Below, in pieces: positions 15,984 to 26,186 of a DNA stretch of 64,000 bases. Each line of letters opens with the position of its first letter. The first letter of the stretch is position 1. The translations under genes were made by a program, and so were the position numbers. The notes under the pieces were generated by a model, which did no database searches, was not told the origin of the DNA, and saw nothing but the letters and a program-made list of their open reading frames with translations. This stretch comes from JAPLNB01 sp964451955 (lineage in GTDB: Bacteria; Planctomycetota; Phycisphaerae; Tepidisphaerales; Tepidisphaeraceae), in contig CAYVKG010000012.1 of NCBI GenBank assembly GCA_964451955.1, forward strand, positions 6,300 to 70,299. Reading direction: 5' to 3'.

Positions 15984-17129
15984 ATGAATCAGTTTCCTCG
16001 CGTTGTCAGTGCGATCGGCCTGGTTTGCTGCATTGCTGCCGGCGTTGTAATGGCTCAACCGACTGGCGCTGCCACTCCTGCCGCCGCTCCTGCCGCTCCT
16101 GCCGCTCCTGTCGTGTTGCGGAAGGCGATGCTGACCCCCGCGGTCAAGTCGGCGTTAACGCTGACAGCTGCGGATCTGGCGACCGTCAATTCTGCCGTGG
16201 AGGGGCATTTTGCAGGCTTGCTGGATTCCAACCCGCTGGTTCAGCAGTCTGCCCGAGAGGCCATTGTGCTGGACTCTCGCGGGGTGGAAGTTTCGCCGGC
16301 GTTCATCAATGCGTACGCGTTGGCGGTGGTCAAGAGCTTCTCCGCCCCGACGATTGCCAAGGCCAAACCCATTCGCGTGCGACTGAATGCCGCCATTGCG
16401 CTGGCACGAGTGTGTGAATCGCTGCAAAGTCCGAAGCTCGAGCCCGCGGTGCTGATCCTATTGGGCGATGATCAGCCGTATGCGCTGCGGCTGTGGGGTG
16501 TCAAGGCCGCCAAGGGGATTCTACCCGCGCTTGTCGATGCCAACGGCGCCAAGGCGATTCTGGCGGCGATTCTGGCCAGCGTCAAGAAATACCCGACCGG
16601 GGGGATGACGGCGGACGCATACGAGGCGCTTCAGGTCAGCAATCCGGTGTTGATCGATGCGATGCTGGACATCATTTCGCTCCGCGTCGGGCTCTATAAG
16701 AAGGGTTTGCCGGAAGACCCGCAAGCGGAAGGGGGGCCATTTGGTTTCTTTACCCGGCTGGAAGTCTGGAAATCGCTCACGGCCGCGCAGCGCGTCAAGG
16801 TCATGCAGGCCTTTTGTGATGTGCTGATCCTGGCGGCGTATCATGGGGACGCCCAGCAGGGCCTGGGGTCGCGTGAACTGCTGGTCCAGGTTGTGACGGG
16901 GGTCTGCCAGAGTCTTCAGGTCGCGGCTCAGCCGGACCTAATCGGGGACAAGAACCTCGAGAACGCCACCGTTGCCGCTATCCGCGTCATCAAGTCCAGT
17001 AGCACGAGCCTTTTGCCGGCGGTTAAGGATATTCCCCCGGTTGTCAAGAAGATCAAGGGCTACGAGGCCATCACGGAGCCGCAGCTCACGCCGCCGCCCA
17101 GCACGAATCCCATCGTCGTCTTCAATTGA
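15984..17129 (+). CDS. Secreted helical-repeat protein of unknown function
   Basis: The 381-residue product has a clear signal peptide (hydrophobic 8-24, cleavage after AxA near 25) and then a Pro/Ala linker 'PAAAPAAPAAP'. The remainder is entirely alpha-helical in character with HEAT-like pairing ('RLNAAIALARVCESL', 'YALRLWGVKAAKGILPAL') and no catalytic motif. Its stop is 3 bp before the start of the peptide-binding protein gene, so it is very likely cotranscribed with the transporter. That placement suggests an envelope role, but the family is unfamiliar to me. The ATG is preceded by GGAG at 15971-15974. Confidence 0.75.
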   Translation: MNQFPRVVSAIGLVCCIAAGVVMAQPTGAATPAAAPAAPAAPVVLRKAMLTPAVKSALTLTAADLATVNSAVEGHFAGLLDSNPLVQQSAREAIVLDSRGVEVSPAFINAYALAVVKSFSAPTIAKAKPIRVRLNAAIALARVCESLQSPKLEPAVLILLGDDQPYALRLWGVKAAKGILPALVDANGAKAILAAILASVKKYPTGGMTADAYEALQVSNPVLIDAMLDIISLRVGLYKKGLPEDPQAEGGPFGFFTRLEVWKSLTAAQRVKVMQAFCDVLILAAYHGDAQQGLGSRELLVQVVTGVCQSLQVAAQPDLIGDKNLENATVAAIRVIKSSSTSLLPAVKDIPPVVKKIKGYEAITEPQLTPPPSTNPIVVFN

Positions 17130-17132
17130 TGC

Positions 17133-18791
17133 ATGTTGCGACTGTTGTCTATCCCGTTGGCGCTGCTGCTGCTGCTCGCCGCGGCGATTGTCTGGTCCGG
17201 AGCGGGGGCTGAGGAACCGCGCGCCGATTTCTCATTCATCAGCCGTGCGGACATTAACACGCTCGACATTGGTCAGATGTCCTATCTGGCCGACATGCGT
17301 ATCGCCTATGCCATCTGGGAAGGGCTGTATGCCCTGGACCCCGAAACGCTGGACCCTGTTCCCGGGGTGGCGAGCAGTTGCGAGGTGAATTCCAGAAAGA
17401 CGGTCTACACGTTTCACCTTCGGCCGGACGCTCGCTGGAGCAATGGCGATCCGGTCACTGCGGATGACTTTGTCTTTGCCTGGCGGCGCACCCTGGAATC
17501 GCCTGGCGAATACACGTACCTCCACTATTACATTCACAACGCCGAGGAATACTGCACTCGCTACGCCCGCCGGGAGCCAGCGGATTTCAGCACCGTTGGT
17601 GTTGATGTTGTCGATCCGCACACGCTCCGGGTCTCTCTGGCCGGTCCGGTCACGTTCTTCTTGGACCTGATGGCCTTTCCGGCCTTCTACCCCCTCCACG
17701 AGAAATCGATGCGGCCCTTTGCCCAGGTTGGTGCTGATGGCCGGGTGGTCTACGACCAGCAGTTCACCCGGCCGCCCAATCTCGTCACCAATGGCCCGTT
17801 CAAGCTGGTCAAGTGGGAGTTCAAACGCCGACTTCGCCTTGAAGCGAATCCGCACTACTGGGATCGTGTCAACGTCAAGAGCCATTCGATCGAGATGGCC
17901 GTTGTCGAAGACCCACTCACGATGCTGCGGCGATACGAGTATGGGAAAGCCGACTGGCTGGTGGACATTCCCTCCGAGATCGGGTCGGAACTGCTGAGCA
18001 CGCGGCGTAGCGACCTGCACAACTTCCCCGGTTTCTGCACGCTCTTCATCACGGTGAACTGTGGCCCGAACCGGGGCGGTGGGCAGCGCAACCCGCTTGC
18101 CGATGTTCGCGTGCGCCAGGCGTTGGCGATGTCCATCGACAAGAGGTTGATTACCGACACCATCCTTCGCATGGGCGAAACGCCGGCGACGCAGTACATC
18201 CCGCCGGGCGTTTTCGCGGGCTATCAGTCGAGGCCCGGCTTGCCGTTCGATCCGCCTGCTGCCCGGCGTCTGCTGGCGGACGCGGGCTTCGCCGCCGGCA
18301 AAGGGTTTCCCCGTCTGGCGTTCATCTTCCGCGCCGATCGTCCGGCCGTGCGCGACTATGTGCAGAACATCGTCAGGCAATGGAACGCGAACCTGGGCAT
18401 CGATGTCGTTCTCCAGGCACTGGAAGGCAAGACTCTGCGCATGCGTGTCAACGCGCGTGATTTCGATCTGGCGCCCGGCGACTGGACGGGCGACTACAAC
18501 GACCCCTCCACGTTCACGGACAAGTTCCGCTCCAACAGCGCCAACAACGATTCCGGCTGGGCCAACGACGAATACGACCGGCTCATCCGCGCCGCCGCCG
18601 GCGAGAGCGATTCCGCAAGGCGCTATCGCCTGATCGAGCAGGCCGAGGACCTCCTGAACGTCCAGCTTCCCGTCATTCCGCTTTGCCATCTCGCCAACTG
18701 CTACCTCTTCCGTGAGAACGTCAAAGGCATTAACCTGAATCCTCGCAACATGACGATTCTCAAAGGCGTTTTCGTCCAGAGGAAGCCATGA
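17133..18791 (+). CDS. oppA: ABC transporter peptide-binding protein (SBP family 5)
   Basis: The 552-residue product belongs to the OppA/DppA family (SBP_bac_5). It has an N-terminal hydrophobic segment without a lipobox Cys, so it is either periplasmic or anchored by the uncleaved segment. Family signatures include 'IWEGLYALDPETLDPVPGVA', 'FHLRPDARWSNGDPVTADDFVFAWRRTL' and 'NGPFKLVKWE'. It captures oligopeptides for the two permeases encoded downstream. Its stop overlaps the next start (ATGA at 18788). Substrate could also be another oligomeric nutrient such as a nickel complex or oligosaccharide, since SBP family 5 is broad. Confidence 0.92.
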   Translation: MLRLLSIPLALLLLLAAAIVWSGAGAEEPRADFSFISRADINTLDIGQMSYLADMRIAYAIWEGLYALDPETLDPVPGVASSCEVNSRKTVYTFHLRPDARWSNGDPVTADDFVFAWRRTLESPGEYTYLHYYIHNAEEYCTRYARREPADFSTVGVDVVDPHTLRVSLAGPVTFFLDLMAFPAFYPLHEKSMRPFAQVGADGRVVYDQQFTRPPNLVTNGPFKLVKWEFKRRLRLEANPHYWDRVNVKSHSIEMAVVEDPLTMLRRYEYGKADWLVDIPSEIGSELLSTRRSDLHNFPGFCTLFITVNCGPNRGGGQRNPLADVRVRQALAMSIDKRLITDTILRMGETPATQYIPPGVFAGYQSRPGLPFDPPAARRLLADAGFAAGKGFPRLAFIFRADRPAVRDYVQNIVRQWNANLGIDVVLQALEGKTLRMRVNARDFDLAPGDWTGDYNDPSTFTDKFRSNSANNDSGWANDEYDRLIRAAAGESDSARRYRLIEQAEDLLNVQLPVIPLCHLANCYLFRENVKGINLNPRNMTILKGVFVQRKP

Positions 18792-19723
18792 TCCGCGTCA
18801 TCGCCGTTCGCCTCCTGCAGTTTCCGCTGATCCTCGGCATCATCTACGTGACGACTTTCATGCTGGTCTGGGTTGTTCCCGGGAGCCCGTTCGGCCGGGC
18901 GGAACGCAGACTCGACCCGATTGCCGAGCAGGCCATGAAAGAGCGATTTCACGCCGACTCCTGGCAGGCGTTCCTCGCCTATTACCCTGTCCGGGTGATC
19001 ACGAAGGGCGATTTCGGGCGCAGCATGCAGTACCAGGAGTGGTCGGTCTCGGACATCATCAAGGTTTCACTCCCGGTGTCCGTCACGCTCGGTGTTTTTG
19101 CCCTCACGATCGCCACCGTTTTGGGCGTCGTGATCGGGACCCTTGCCGCCGTCAATCGCGGCGGGTTGTTTGACTGGCTCAGCCTCACGCTGGCACTTGT
19201 TGGCATCTCGATTCCCAGTTTTGTCGTCGCCGCCGTGCTGCTTGTTGCGTTCACGGGACGGCTGGGCCTGTTTCCGATTGGTGGATGGGGCGGCTTTCGC
19301 GAGATGATTCTCCCGGCGGTCGCGCTCTCGCTGGCGCCTTTGGCGTACATTGCCCGTCTCACCCGCGTTTCCATGCTCGATGTGCTCGGGAGCGATTATG
19401 TTCGCACGGCGCGCGCCAAAGGACTGTCTCGCTTCTCGGTCATCTGGAAACACTGCCTGCGGAACGCATTTCTTCCGGTCCTGAGCTACCTTGGCCCCGC
19501 CGCCGCCGCCACTTTTGTCGGGTCATTCGTTGTCGAGACGGTTTTCTGCATTCCCGGCCTGGGCCAGCATTTTGTCAACAGTGTCAAGAACCGTGACCAG
19601 ACCCTCATTCTCGGCACGGTCATGATCTACTCGGTGTTCCTGCTCACGTTCAATCTCTTGGTCGATATGGCGTACAGCTTTGTTGATCCTCGCATCGACC
19701 TCAGCGCCAGAGCCAATGCCTGA
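18788..19723 (+). CDS. oppB: Peptide ABC transporter permease OppB/DppB
   Basis: The 311-residue inner-membrane permease has about six TM segments: an N-terminal segment at 10-30, a long periplasmic loop containing 'VPGSPFGRAERRLDP', and the BPD_transp_1 domain. The EAA loop that contacts the ATPase is seen as 'YVRTARAKGLSRFSVIWKHCLRNAFLPVLSYLGP'-type sequence around residues 205-235. It pairs with the OppC permease that follows, with which it overlaps. Confidence 0.93.
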   Translation: MIRVIAVRLLQFPLILGIIYVTTFMLVWVVPGSPFGRAERRLDPIAEQAMKERFHADSWQAFLAYYPVRVITKGDFGRSMQYQEWSVSDIIKVSLPVSVTLGVFALTIATVLGVVIGTLAAVNRGGLFDWLSLTLALVGISIPSFVVAAVLLVAFTGRLGLFPIGGWGGFREMILPAVALSLAPLAYIARLTRVSMLDVLGSDYVRTARAKGLSRFSVIWKHCLRNAFLPVLSYLGPAAAATFVGSFVVETVFCIPGLGQHFVNSVKNRDQTLILGTVMIYSVFLLTFNLLVDMAYSFVDPRIDLSARANA

Positions 19724-20693
19724 GATGTCCGCAGTGCCTGATCCCATCCTCGCCGGCGCCGTCGAAGCTCCTCTGGATGCACCGGACACGGTCTTGGCAC
19801 GGATCCGTCGCAGCGGGCGAATCCGCGTGAGTGTTGCGGTTCTCTCGCTCATGGTGTTGGCATCGGTGGCGACGATGCCGCTGACGCTCCGGCCGGATCA
19901 TCCGTGGAACTTCAACGGCCAATACGCACTTCCCGTCCGCGCCGCACCGGGATTTTCGTGCTCCGCGATGTGGTTTGGCAGCGACACGCTGGGCCGCAGC
20001 CTGGTTGGCCGGTGTCTTCTTGGTGGCGTCGCCAGCCTCTCGGTGGGTCTGGCCGCCGCCGCCATCTCGGTGACCGTCGGCGTTTCGGTCGGCCTCGTGG
20101 CCGGCTACCGCGGCGGCTGGATCGATGCCCTGCTGATGCGGATTGTCGATGTTCTCTACGGCCTGCCCTATCTCCTGCTCGTGATCCTTTTCAAGATCGC
20201 GTTCGAGAAGCCACTGGCTTTGCTCGTCCGCTCCGAGGGGCTGGCCAATTTCATCGTCCTGTTCACCGCGATCGGGATCGTCAGTTGGCTCACGATGGCG
20301 CGTGTCGTCCGCGGCCAGGTCCTTTACCTCCGGTCGCTTCCCTTTGTGGAAGCCTGCACAGCCCTGGGACTCAGCCAATGGCGCATCTTCACTCGCCACT
20401 TGTTGCCTAATCTGGTTGGTCCGATTGTGGTGTATGCCACACTGATCGTGCCGTCCGCCATTCTTCAGGAGTCGTTCCTGTCCTTTCTGGGGATCGGGAT
20501 CCAGCCGCCGCTGCCGACGTGGGGTGCGCTGGCGGCCGACGGTCTTCAGCCCGCCCTGAATCCCGTTCATTCGCAATGGTGGTTGCTGGTTTTCCCCTGC
20601 GCTCTGCTCGCGATCACGCTCCTTGCACTGAACTTTCTTGGCGACGGACTTCGCGATCTTTACGACCCGAAGGCGGATGCCGCCAGATTCTGA
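19716..20693 (+). CDS. oppC: Peptide ABC transporter permease OppC/DppC
   Basis: About 325 residues from the ATG at 19716 (an ATG at 19725 is an alternative; the TTG at 19680 would extend deep into oppB). The product has the OppC N-terminal domain, one TM segment followed by a periplasmic region ('MWFGSDTLGRSLVGRCLLGG', the HxLGTDxxGRD-type motif with Ser-Asp-Thr-Leu-Gly-Arg). The permease core follows, with the EAA loop 'FVEACTALGLSQWRIFTRHLLPN'. It forms the heterodimeric channel with OppB. Confidence 0.92.
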   Translation: MPEMSAVPDPILAGAVEAPLDAPDTVLARIRRSGRIRVSVAVLSLMVLASVATMPLTLRPDHPWNFNGQYALPVRAAPGFSCSAMWFGSDTLGRSLVGRCLLGGVASLSVGLAAAAISVTVGVSVGLVAGYRGGWIDALLMRIVDVLYGLPYLLLVILFKIAFEKPLALLVRSEGLANFIVLFTAIGIVSWLTMARVVRGQVLYLRSLPFVEACTALGLSQWRIFTRHLLPNLVGPIVVYATLIVPSAILQESFLSFLGIGIQPPLPTWGALAADGLQPALNPVHSQWWLLVFPCALLAITLLALNFLGDGLRDLYDPKADAARF

Positions 20694-21765
20694 TGGTCAT
20701 GCCCCAACCTCTCCTCCAACTTGACAGCCTCACCGTCGCCTTCGATACGCGGGGCGCCCAACTTCGCCCGGTCCGCGATGTGTCGTTCTCAATCTTCCCT
20801 GGCCAGACGGTTGCGCTGGTCGGCGAATCGGGCTGCGGAAAGTCGGTGACGGCGTTTTCCATACTCCGCCTCATTCCGGAGCCCCCCGGTCGATTCGTAG
20901 CGGGCCGGATTCTGCTGAACGGTCGCGATCTCCTGGCACTCTCCGAGCGGCAGATGCGGTCCGTTCGCGGCAAGGAAATCGCCATGATTTTCCAGGAGCC
21001 CATGACCTCGCTGAACCCGGTTTTCACCGTTGGCGACCAGATTTCCGAAGCCATCCTCCTGCACCAGGACGTCACCCGTCGCCAAGCCATTCAGATCGCA
21101 CGCCAGAGCTTGCGAGATGTCGGCATTGGCGACGCCGATCGCCGGCTCAATGAGTATCCGCATCAGATGTCTGGCGGCATGCGTCAACGGGTGATGATCG
21201 CGATGGCTCTTGCCTGTCGGCCGAAACTCCTCATAGCCGATGAACCCACGACTGCGCTGGATGTGACGATCCAGGCGCAGATCCTGGATCTGCTAGGCAG
21301 ACTGCAGCGTGACACGGGCATGGCCGTGCTCTTGATCACCCACGACTTGGGCGTCGTTGCGGAGAACGCCGACGTCGTTGGCGTCATGTACGCCAGCCGG
21401 ATGGTGGAGTATGGCTCCGTCGAAGACGTTTTTGACAATCCCCAACACCCCTACACCGAGGGCCTCCTGGGGTCGGTCCCGCGGCTGGGCCGATCGGCCG
21501 ACCGGCTGGTCACCATTCCCGGCTCCGTCCCCAACCCCGCCCGCTTTCCTGCCGGCTGCAAATTCCACCCCCGCTGCCATCGCATGCAAGGCGACCGCAC
21601 GTGTGCCGAGGACGAGCCCTGCCTCCATGAAGTGTGTGCCAATCACTGGGCTGCCTGCCACCACAGCAACGCCTTTGCTTCTTCTCCGACGACGTGTCCA
21701 AACCTGGACCATCGTCGCAGAACCGCCGCCGACCAGAACCCCGACCTTGCCCGGAGTCCGACGTA

Positions 21766-21766
<1 letters not shown>
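20693..21766 (+). CDS. oppD: Peptide ABC transporter ATP-binding protein OppD/DppD
   Basis: The start at 20693 overlaps the oppC stop by one base (TGATG); the longer open frame into oppC is rejected. The 357-residue ATPase has Walker A 'GESGCGKS', Q-loop 'MIFQEPMTSLNPVFT', signature 'MSGGMRQR', Walker B 'LLIADEPTTALDVT' and the H-loop His in 'LLITHDLGV'. A C-terminal oligopeptide-transporter extension has cysteines in 'CKFHPRCHRMQGDRTC', typical of the iron-sulfur-like cluster region of this subfamily. Confidence 0.94.
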
Positions 21767-22812
<1,046 letters not shown>

Positions 22813-22925
22813 CGCGGCCAGGAACGGGAGGATTATGGGCGGTCGATCGCCTCTGTTTTGTGGTGGTTAAGAGGTCCAGACAAACACAAGATTTCTTCGC
22901 CAACTGACCGATAACGCCTAAGAGC

Positions 22926-23693
22926 ATGACGTCGGCTCTTGAGCAAATCTTCCCTGCGCTATCCCCTGAAGCTGTTCCCGCGGCCGCATGGGTTGCGGGA
23001 GGCGGCGCGGCCTTTGGCGTTGCGCTGTGGCTGGTCGGTTCGCGATTCAGCCGGCAACTGGTGGCGCTGGTCGCTGTGGCCGCCGGCGCCGCCGTGGGTT
23101 TGCAGATACCTCGATGGATCGGGCTGTCGATCGGTTCGTGGGCGGCGGCGATCGGCGGCGCGCTGATTCTGGGTCTGCTCGGGTTCGTCTTTCACCGCGC
23201 ATTTGTCAAGATCGGCCTGGCAGTGCTCATGTTCGCCTGGGGCATCTTCGCTGCGTGGCTCCTGTATGCGGTTGACACGGGTTGGACGATTCCCGCACGT
23301 TCCGAATCTGCGTCATTATTGGACTATGCCACGCGATTCTACGACTCGGTTCCTGCCGCCCTGCGAATCAGCGCCCCTGTCGGCGCGGGCGTTGGGCTGG
23401 TGATTGCCGGGGTCCTCTGCTTCCTCTTGCCCCGCCTGGCCAGTTCACTGTTCTACAGCCTGCTGGGGTTCTGCATGGCGGCGGGTTTCGGTTACCTTGC
23501 CGCCAACCATCTTCGCCCGCAGATACTCGATGCATTTCCGCGCGAGCGCACCGCACAACTGATCATGATGGCCGGCGTCGTATCGTTCGGGGCCATGCTG
23601 CAATGGTGGTTCCATCCTCGGCCCCCGCGAAGCGCGCCCGCCGAACCGAAACCGGACGTCAACAACGCTTCCGCCAAAAAAGGAGATGGGTAG
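22926..23693 (+). CDS. Multi-TM membrane protein, related to the next gene
   Basis: The 255-residue product has about seven hydrophobic segments between 18 and 225 and a charged, Pro-rich cytoplasmic tail ('HPRPPRSAPAEPKPD'). The alternation of Gly/Ala-rich TM segments and short loops resembles the DUF4203/TMEM198-like arrangement, but I cannot assign it firmly. Its general layout repeats in the following gene, so the two may be distant tandem paralogues. It begins 114 bp after the peptide transporter operon. Confidence 0.65.
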   Translation: MTSALEQIFPALSPEAVPAAAWVAGGGAAFGVALWLVGSRFSRQLVALVAVAAGAAVGLQIPRWIGLSIGSWAAAIGGALILGLLGFVFHRAFVKIGLAVLMFAWGIFAAWLLYAVDTGWTIPARSESASLLDYATRFYDSVPAALRISAPVGAGVGLVIAGVLCFLLPRLASSLFYSLLGFCMAAGFGYLAANHLRPQILDAFPRERTAQLIMMAGVVSFGAMLQWWFHPRPPRSAPAEPKPDVNNASAKKGDG

Positions 23694-23720
23694 TCCCGCG
23701 CGGACGGCCCATAGACCGCC

Positions 23721-24434
23721 ATGCTCTGCACGTCTTCATTCACGACACTGGCCAGCGCCAACAGCGTTCACTTTCAGCCGCTGACGAGATTCCCCGGCCA
23801 AGGCGACATGCTGACCTGGTGCCAGGACATGTCAATTGGCACCGGGCTGCTCTTGCTGCTGCTCGGCCTCGTCTACCTGCTTTATGGGTGGTCGCAATAC
23901 AAGTGGCTCGTGACGATCAATGCGGGCCTGATCGGGATGTACCTGGGCGCGGCTCTGGGCGACCGTTACGGTCACATGCTCGCCGGCGGCGCGCTTGGCG
24001 CGATTCTCTTCGCCTCTGCGACGCTTCCGCTGGTCAAATGGGCCGTCGCCGTCGTCGGCGGAGTCTGCGGCGCGCTGGTCGGAGCCGCCATCTGGCAACT
24101 CGCGGGACTCCAGCCCGACATGGCGTGGGCGGGCGCGATGACAGGCCTTGTGGGGTTCGGAATGCTCTCGTTCATCCTGCTGCGCGGCAGCGTCATCATG
24201 TACACCAGTCTCCAGGGTGCCATGATGATCATCCTCGGCATCCTGGGGCTGGCGTTCAAGAACCACGACGCGATTCCTTCCATAACCAACATCATGAACA
24301 CCCAGCCCTTTTTCCTTCCGATTGCCGTTTTCATTCCCGCCATACTCGGCCTGATTTTCCAGCAGACCCACTCGCCCAGCGGATCGGCCGGCGGCGGCGG
24401 TGGCGGCGGTGGGGCGGCGCCTCCCAAGAAGTAG
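23721..24434 (+). CDS. Multi-TM membrane protein with Gly-rich tail
   Basis: The 237-residue product (from the ATG at 23721; an internal ATG at 23808 gives 208 residues and starts close to the first TM segment) has about seven TM segments and a C-terminal poly-Gly stretch before 'AAPPKK'. The segment 'YKWLVTINAGLIGMYLGAALGDRYG' parallels 'SRQLVALVAVAAGAAVGLQIPRW' in the preceding gene, supporting shared ancestry. Function unknown; DUF4203-like is a possibility. The 27-bp spacing suggests cotranscription with its neighbour. Confidence 0.62.
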   Translation: MLCTSSFTTLASANSVHFQPLTRFPGQGDMLTWCQDMSIGTGLLLLLLGLVYLLYGWSQYKWLVTINAGLIGMYLGAALGDRYGHMLAGGALGAILFASATLPLVKWAVAVVGGVCGALVGAAIWQLAGLQPDMAWAGAMTGLVGFGMLSFILLRGSVIMYTSLQGAMMIILGILGLAFKNHDAIPSITNIMNTQPFFLPIAVFIPAILGLIFQQTHSPSGSAGGGGGGGGAAPPKK

Positions 24435-24513
24435 GCGGTCGGAGCGAGATTCTCGAAAAGCAGGCGACCCGGGCTCCGAGATGTCCCGATCGGGGTGGCC
24501 GGGGGCTTCATGG

Positions 24514-24519
24514 TATGAT
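24514..24519 (+). promoter_or_regulatory. Extended -10 element, leaderless arrangement
   Basis: TATGAT with an upstream TGG forms an extended -10 motif. It ends 8 nt before the ATG at 24528, and no Shine-Dalgarno sequence lies between. Confidence 0.45.
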
Positions 24520-24527
24520 TCCATCCC

Positions 24528-25214
24528 ATGGTCCCTTCTTCCACCTTCGCCGGTTTCTCCAGAGACACCCTCCGGTTCTTTGCCGACCTCAAGAAGAACA
24601 ACAACCGGGCCTGGTTCACTCGCCACAAGGCGGACTACATCGAGAATGTGTTGCAGCCGGCGGCGGCCTTCGTCGCTGACGTCGGGCCGTCGCTTGGCCG
24701 AATGTTCCCGGGCATTGTGGCCGATCCGGCCGCCTCCATCTTTCGCATCTACAAGGATACCCGTTTTTCACACGACAAATCCCCCTACAAGACGCACCTG
24801 GGCATCTTCTTCTGGCAAAGCCCGGGCAAGAAGATGGAGCGTCCCGGGTTTTACTTTGAACTCGATGACGCCGGCCTGCGACTCTATTACGGCTGGTACC
24901 AGTTCCCTCCCGGCGTGCTCAAGGCGTATCGCCAGGCCGTGGCCGACGAAGACCGCGGCAACGATCTGCTCGCGATCAAGCGCAAACTCGAGAAGGCCGG
25001 CATCCTCCTCGGCGGGGAGCACTACAAGCGTGTTCCCCCCGGATTCGCCGCGGACGGCCCGCTCGCCGACCTTCTCCGCTACAACACGCTCTATACGCAG
25101 TTCGACTGCCGCAAGCCGCCGGAGCTTTTCTCCCGGAAGCTGATTCCGTTCTGCCTCCGGCATTGGAAGATCTGCAAACCCATTTACGAATGGGTTCGAC
25201 AGATGGAAACCTGA
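24528..25214 (+). CDS. DUF2461 domain protein (TIGR02453 type)
   Basis: The 228-residue product matches the DUF2461 pattern: N-terminal 'FLADLKKNNNRAWF'-like segment (here 'FFADLKKNNNRAWFTRHKADY'), central 'IFRIYKDTRFSHDKSPYKTHLGIFF', then 'GFYFELDDAGLRLYYGWYQF'. The biochemical role of the family is not known. It appears to have its own promoter with almost no leader. Confidence 0.88.
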   Translation: MVPSSTFAGFSRDTLRFFADLKKNNNRAWFTRHKADYIENVLQPAAAFVADVGPSLGRMFPGIVADPAASIFRIYKDTRFSHDKSPYKTHLGIFFWQSPGKKMERPGFYFELDDAGLRLYYGWYQFPPGVLKAYRQAVADEDRGNDLLAIKRKLEKAGILLGGEHYKRVPPGFAADGPLADLLRYNTLYTQFDCRKPPELFSRKLIPFCLRHWKICKPIYEWVRQMET

Positions 25215-25218
25215 TCGC

Positions 25219-25247
25219 TTGTGCCTCCCTGTCGGCTTCAATAGAAT
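25219..25247 (+). promoter_or_regulatory. Putative promoter of the 25337 gene
   Basis: TTGTGC (25219-25224), a 17-bp spacer, TAGAAT (25242-25247). Its form, TTGTGx-N17-TAGAAT, is the same as the promoter in front of the DEAD-box gene (47832-47860). Confidence 0.5.
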
Positions 25248-25336
25248 GACTTGTAAGCCGGCGCAGCGTCGATGGTTTTTCGACGGCCTCATTGGAGGAA
25301 CCGGCCACATCGCATATCGTTCACAAGGAGCATGCC

Positions 25337-25837
25337 GTGGGAATCCGAGAGAAGATAAACGAGAAGCCCGCCGTGGCCGGTACTGTTGTTGGCGTGGTCA
25401 TTGTCCTGGCGATCGTCTGGATCTATTTCCAGAATCGGTCTCCCAACACGGGGCCCGCCGCGGCTGCCGAGGCGGCTTTTTACTCCGAGGACGACGGCCA
25501 GACGTACTTTGCCGGAGAATACGCCAACCTCGGCAAGGACTTCAAAGGTCCCAATGGCAAAGAGGCGGTCCGCGCGTATGTGTTCCGCTACGGCCGGGAG
25601 AAACCGTTTGTCGGCTATCTCGAGAAATTCACCCCCGCGGGCAAGCAGATCGTCTCGAAGTTCTACGCAGATCCGGCGAATGCCAAACTTCCGCCGCCTC
25701 CTGAGGCGGTGCTGGAAGTTCTCGTGAAGAAGCCGGGCGAGAAGAACTGGGTGAGCATGAAGGATCGCGGAGCGGCCGTCATGGTCCGGTCAGTTCCTCC
25801 GCGGAGCGATCAACCGGCCCAGATCGTGCAGCCGTAA
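25337..25837 (+). CDS. Hypothetical membrane-anchored periplasmic protein
   Basis: The GTG at 25337 is chosen because AAGGAG at 25325-25330 precedes it by 6 nt; a frame from 25292 lacks such a site. The 166-residue product has a cytoplasmic basic start, one TM segment (about 14-33) and a periplasmic domain with 'FYSEDDGQTYFAGEYANLGKDFKGPNGKEAV', a pattern I associate with short planctomycete proteins of unknown function. No enzyme motif is seen. Confidence 0.72.
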   Translation: MGIREKINEKPAVAGTVVGVVIVLAIVWIYFQNRSPNTGPAAAAEAAFYSEDDGQTYFAGEYANLGKDFKGPNGKEAVRAYVFRYGREKPFVGYLEKFTPAGKQIVSKFYADPANAKLPPPPEAVLEVLVKKPGEKNWVSMKDRGAAVMVRSVPPRSDQPAQIVQP

Positions 25838-26186
25838 TGGTCGGCTGCCGCGAGGCTGGGATTTCGTTCTTCTGCGCGCGACCTTGATCGTCCGATTGGT
25901 TAAGGTCTGGGGTTACGCCGTGGTCTTGGTGTGTCTTGACGAGCCCCTTCTCGGCGGCTGCGATCTGCAAACATGCTGTTGTCGGCAAGGGTCCCCGTGG
26001 ATTCTGGGGGGGGATGCTGCCCCGGGAAATGTGGATAAGTTGTCGCTTTCGCGGGCAGAGTGGGATTTGCGGGGGGGTGTAAAATGCGGTTCGGTCGGGT
26101 TTGGGGTCTTTTGGCCTGAGCAATAGGATGATAATTGCCCTTGGGGGCGTGGTTTGGTTATTGGCACTGCGGCCTGGGAGGAAGCC
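25838..26186. other. Intergenic region before the large secreted protein
   Basis: No gene is supported in these 349 bp. A TAAAAT hexamer at 26080-26085 directly after TG is the best -10 candidate for the downstream gene, but no -35 is recognisable. G-runs of seven or more are present (26071-26077). Confidence 0.4.
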
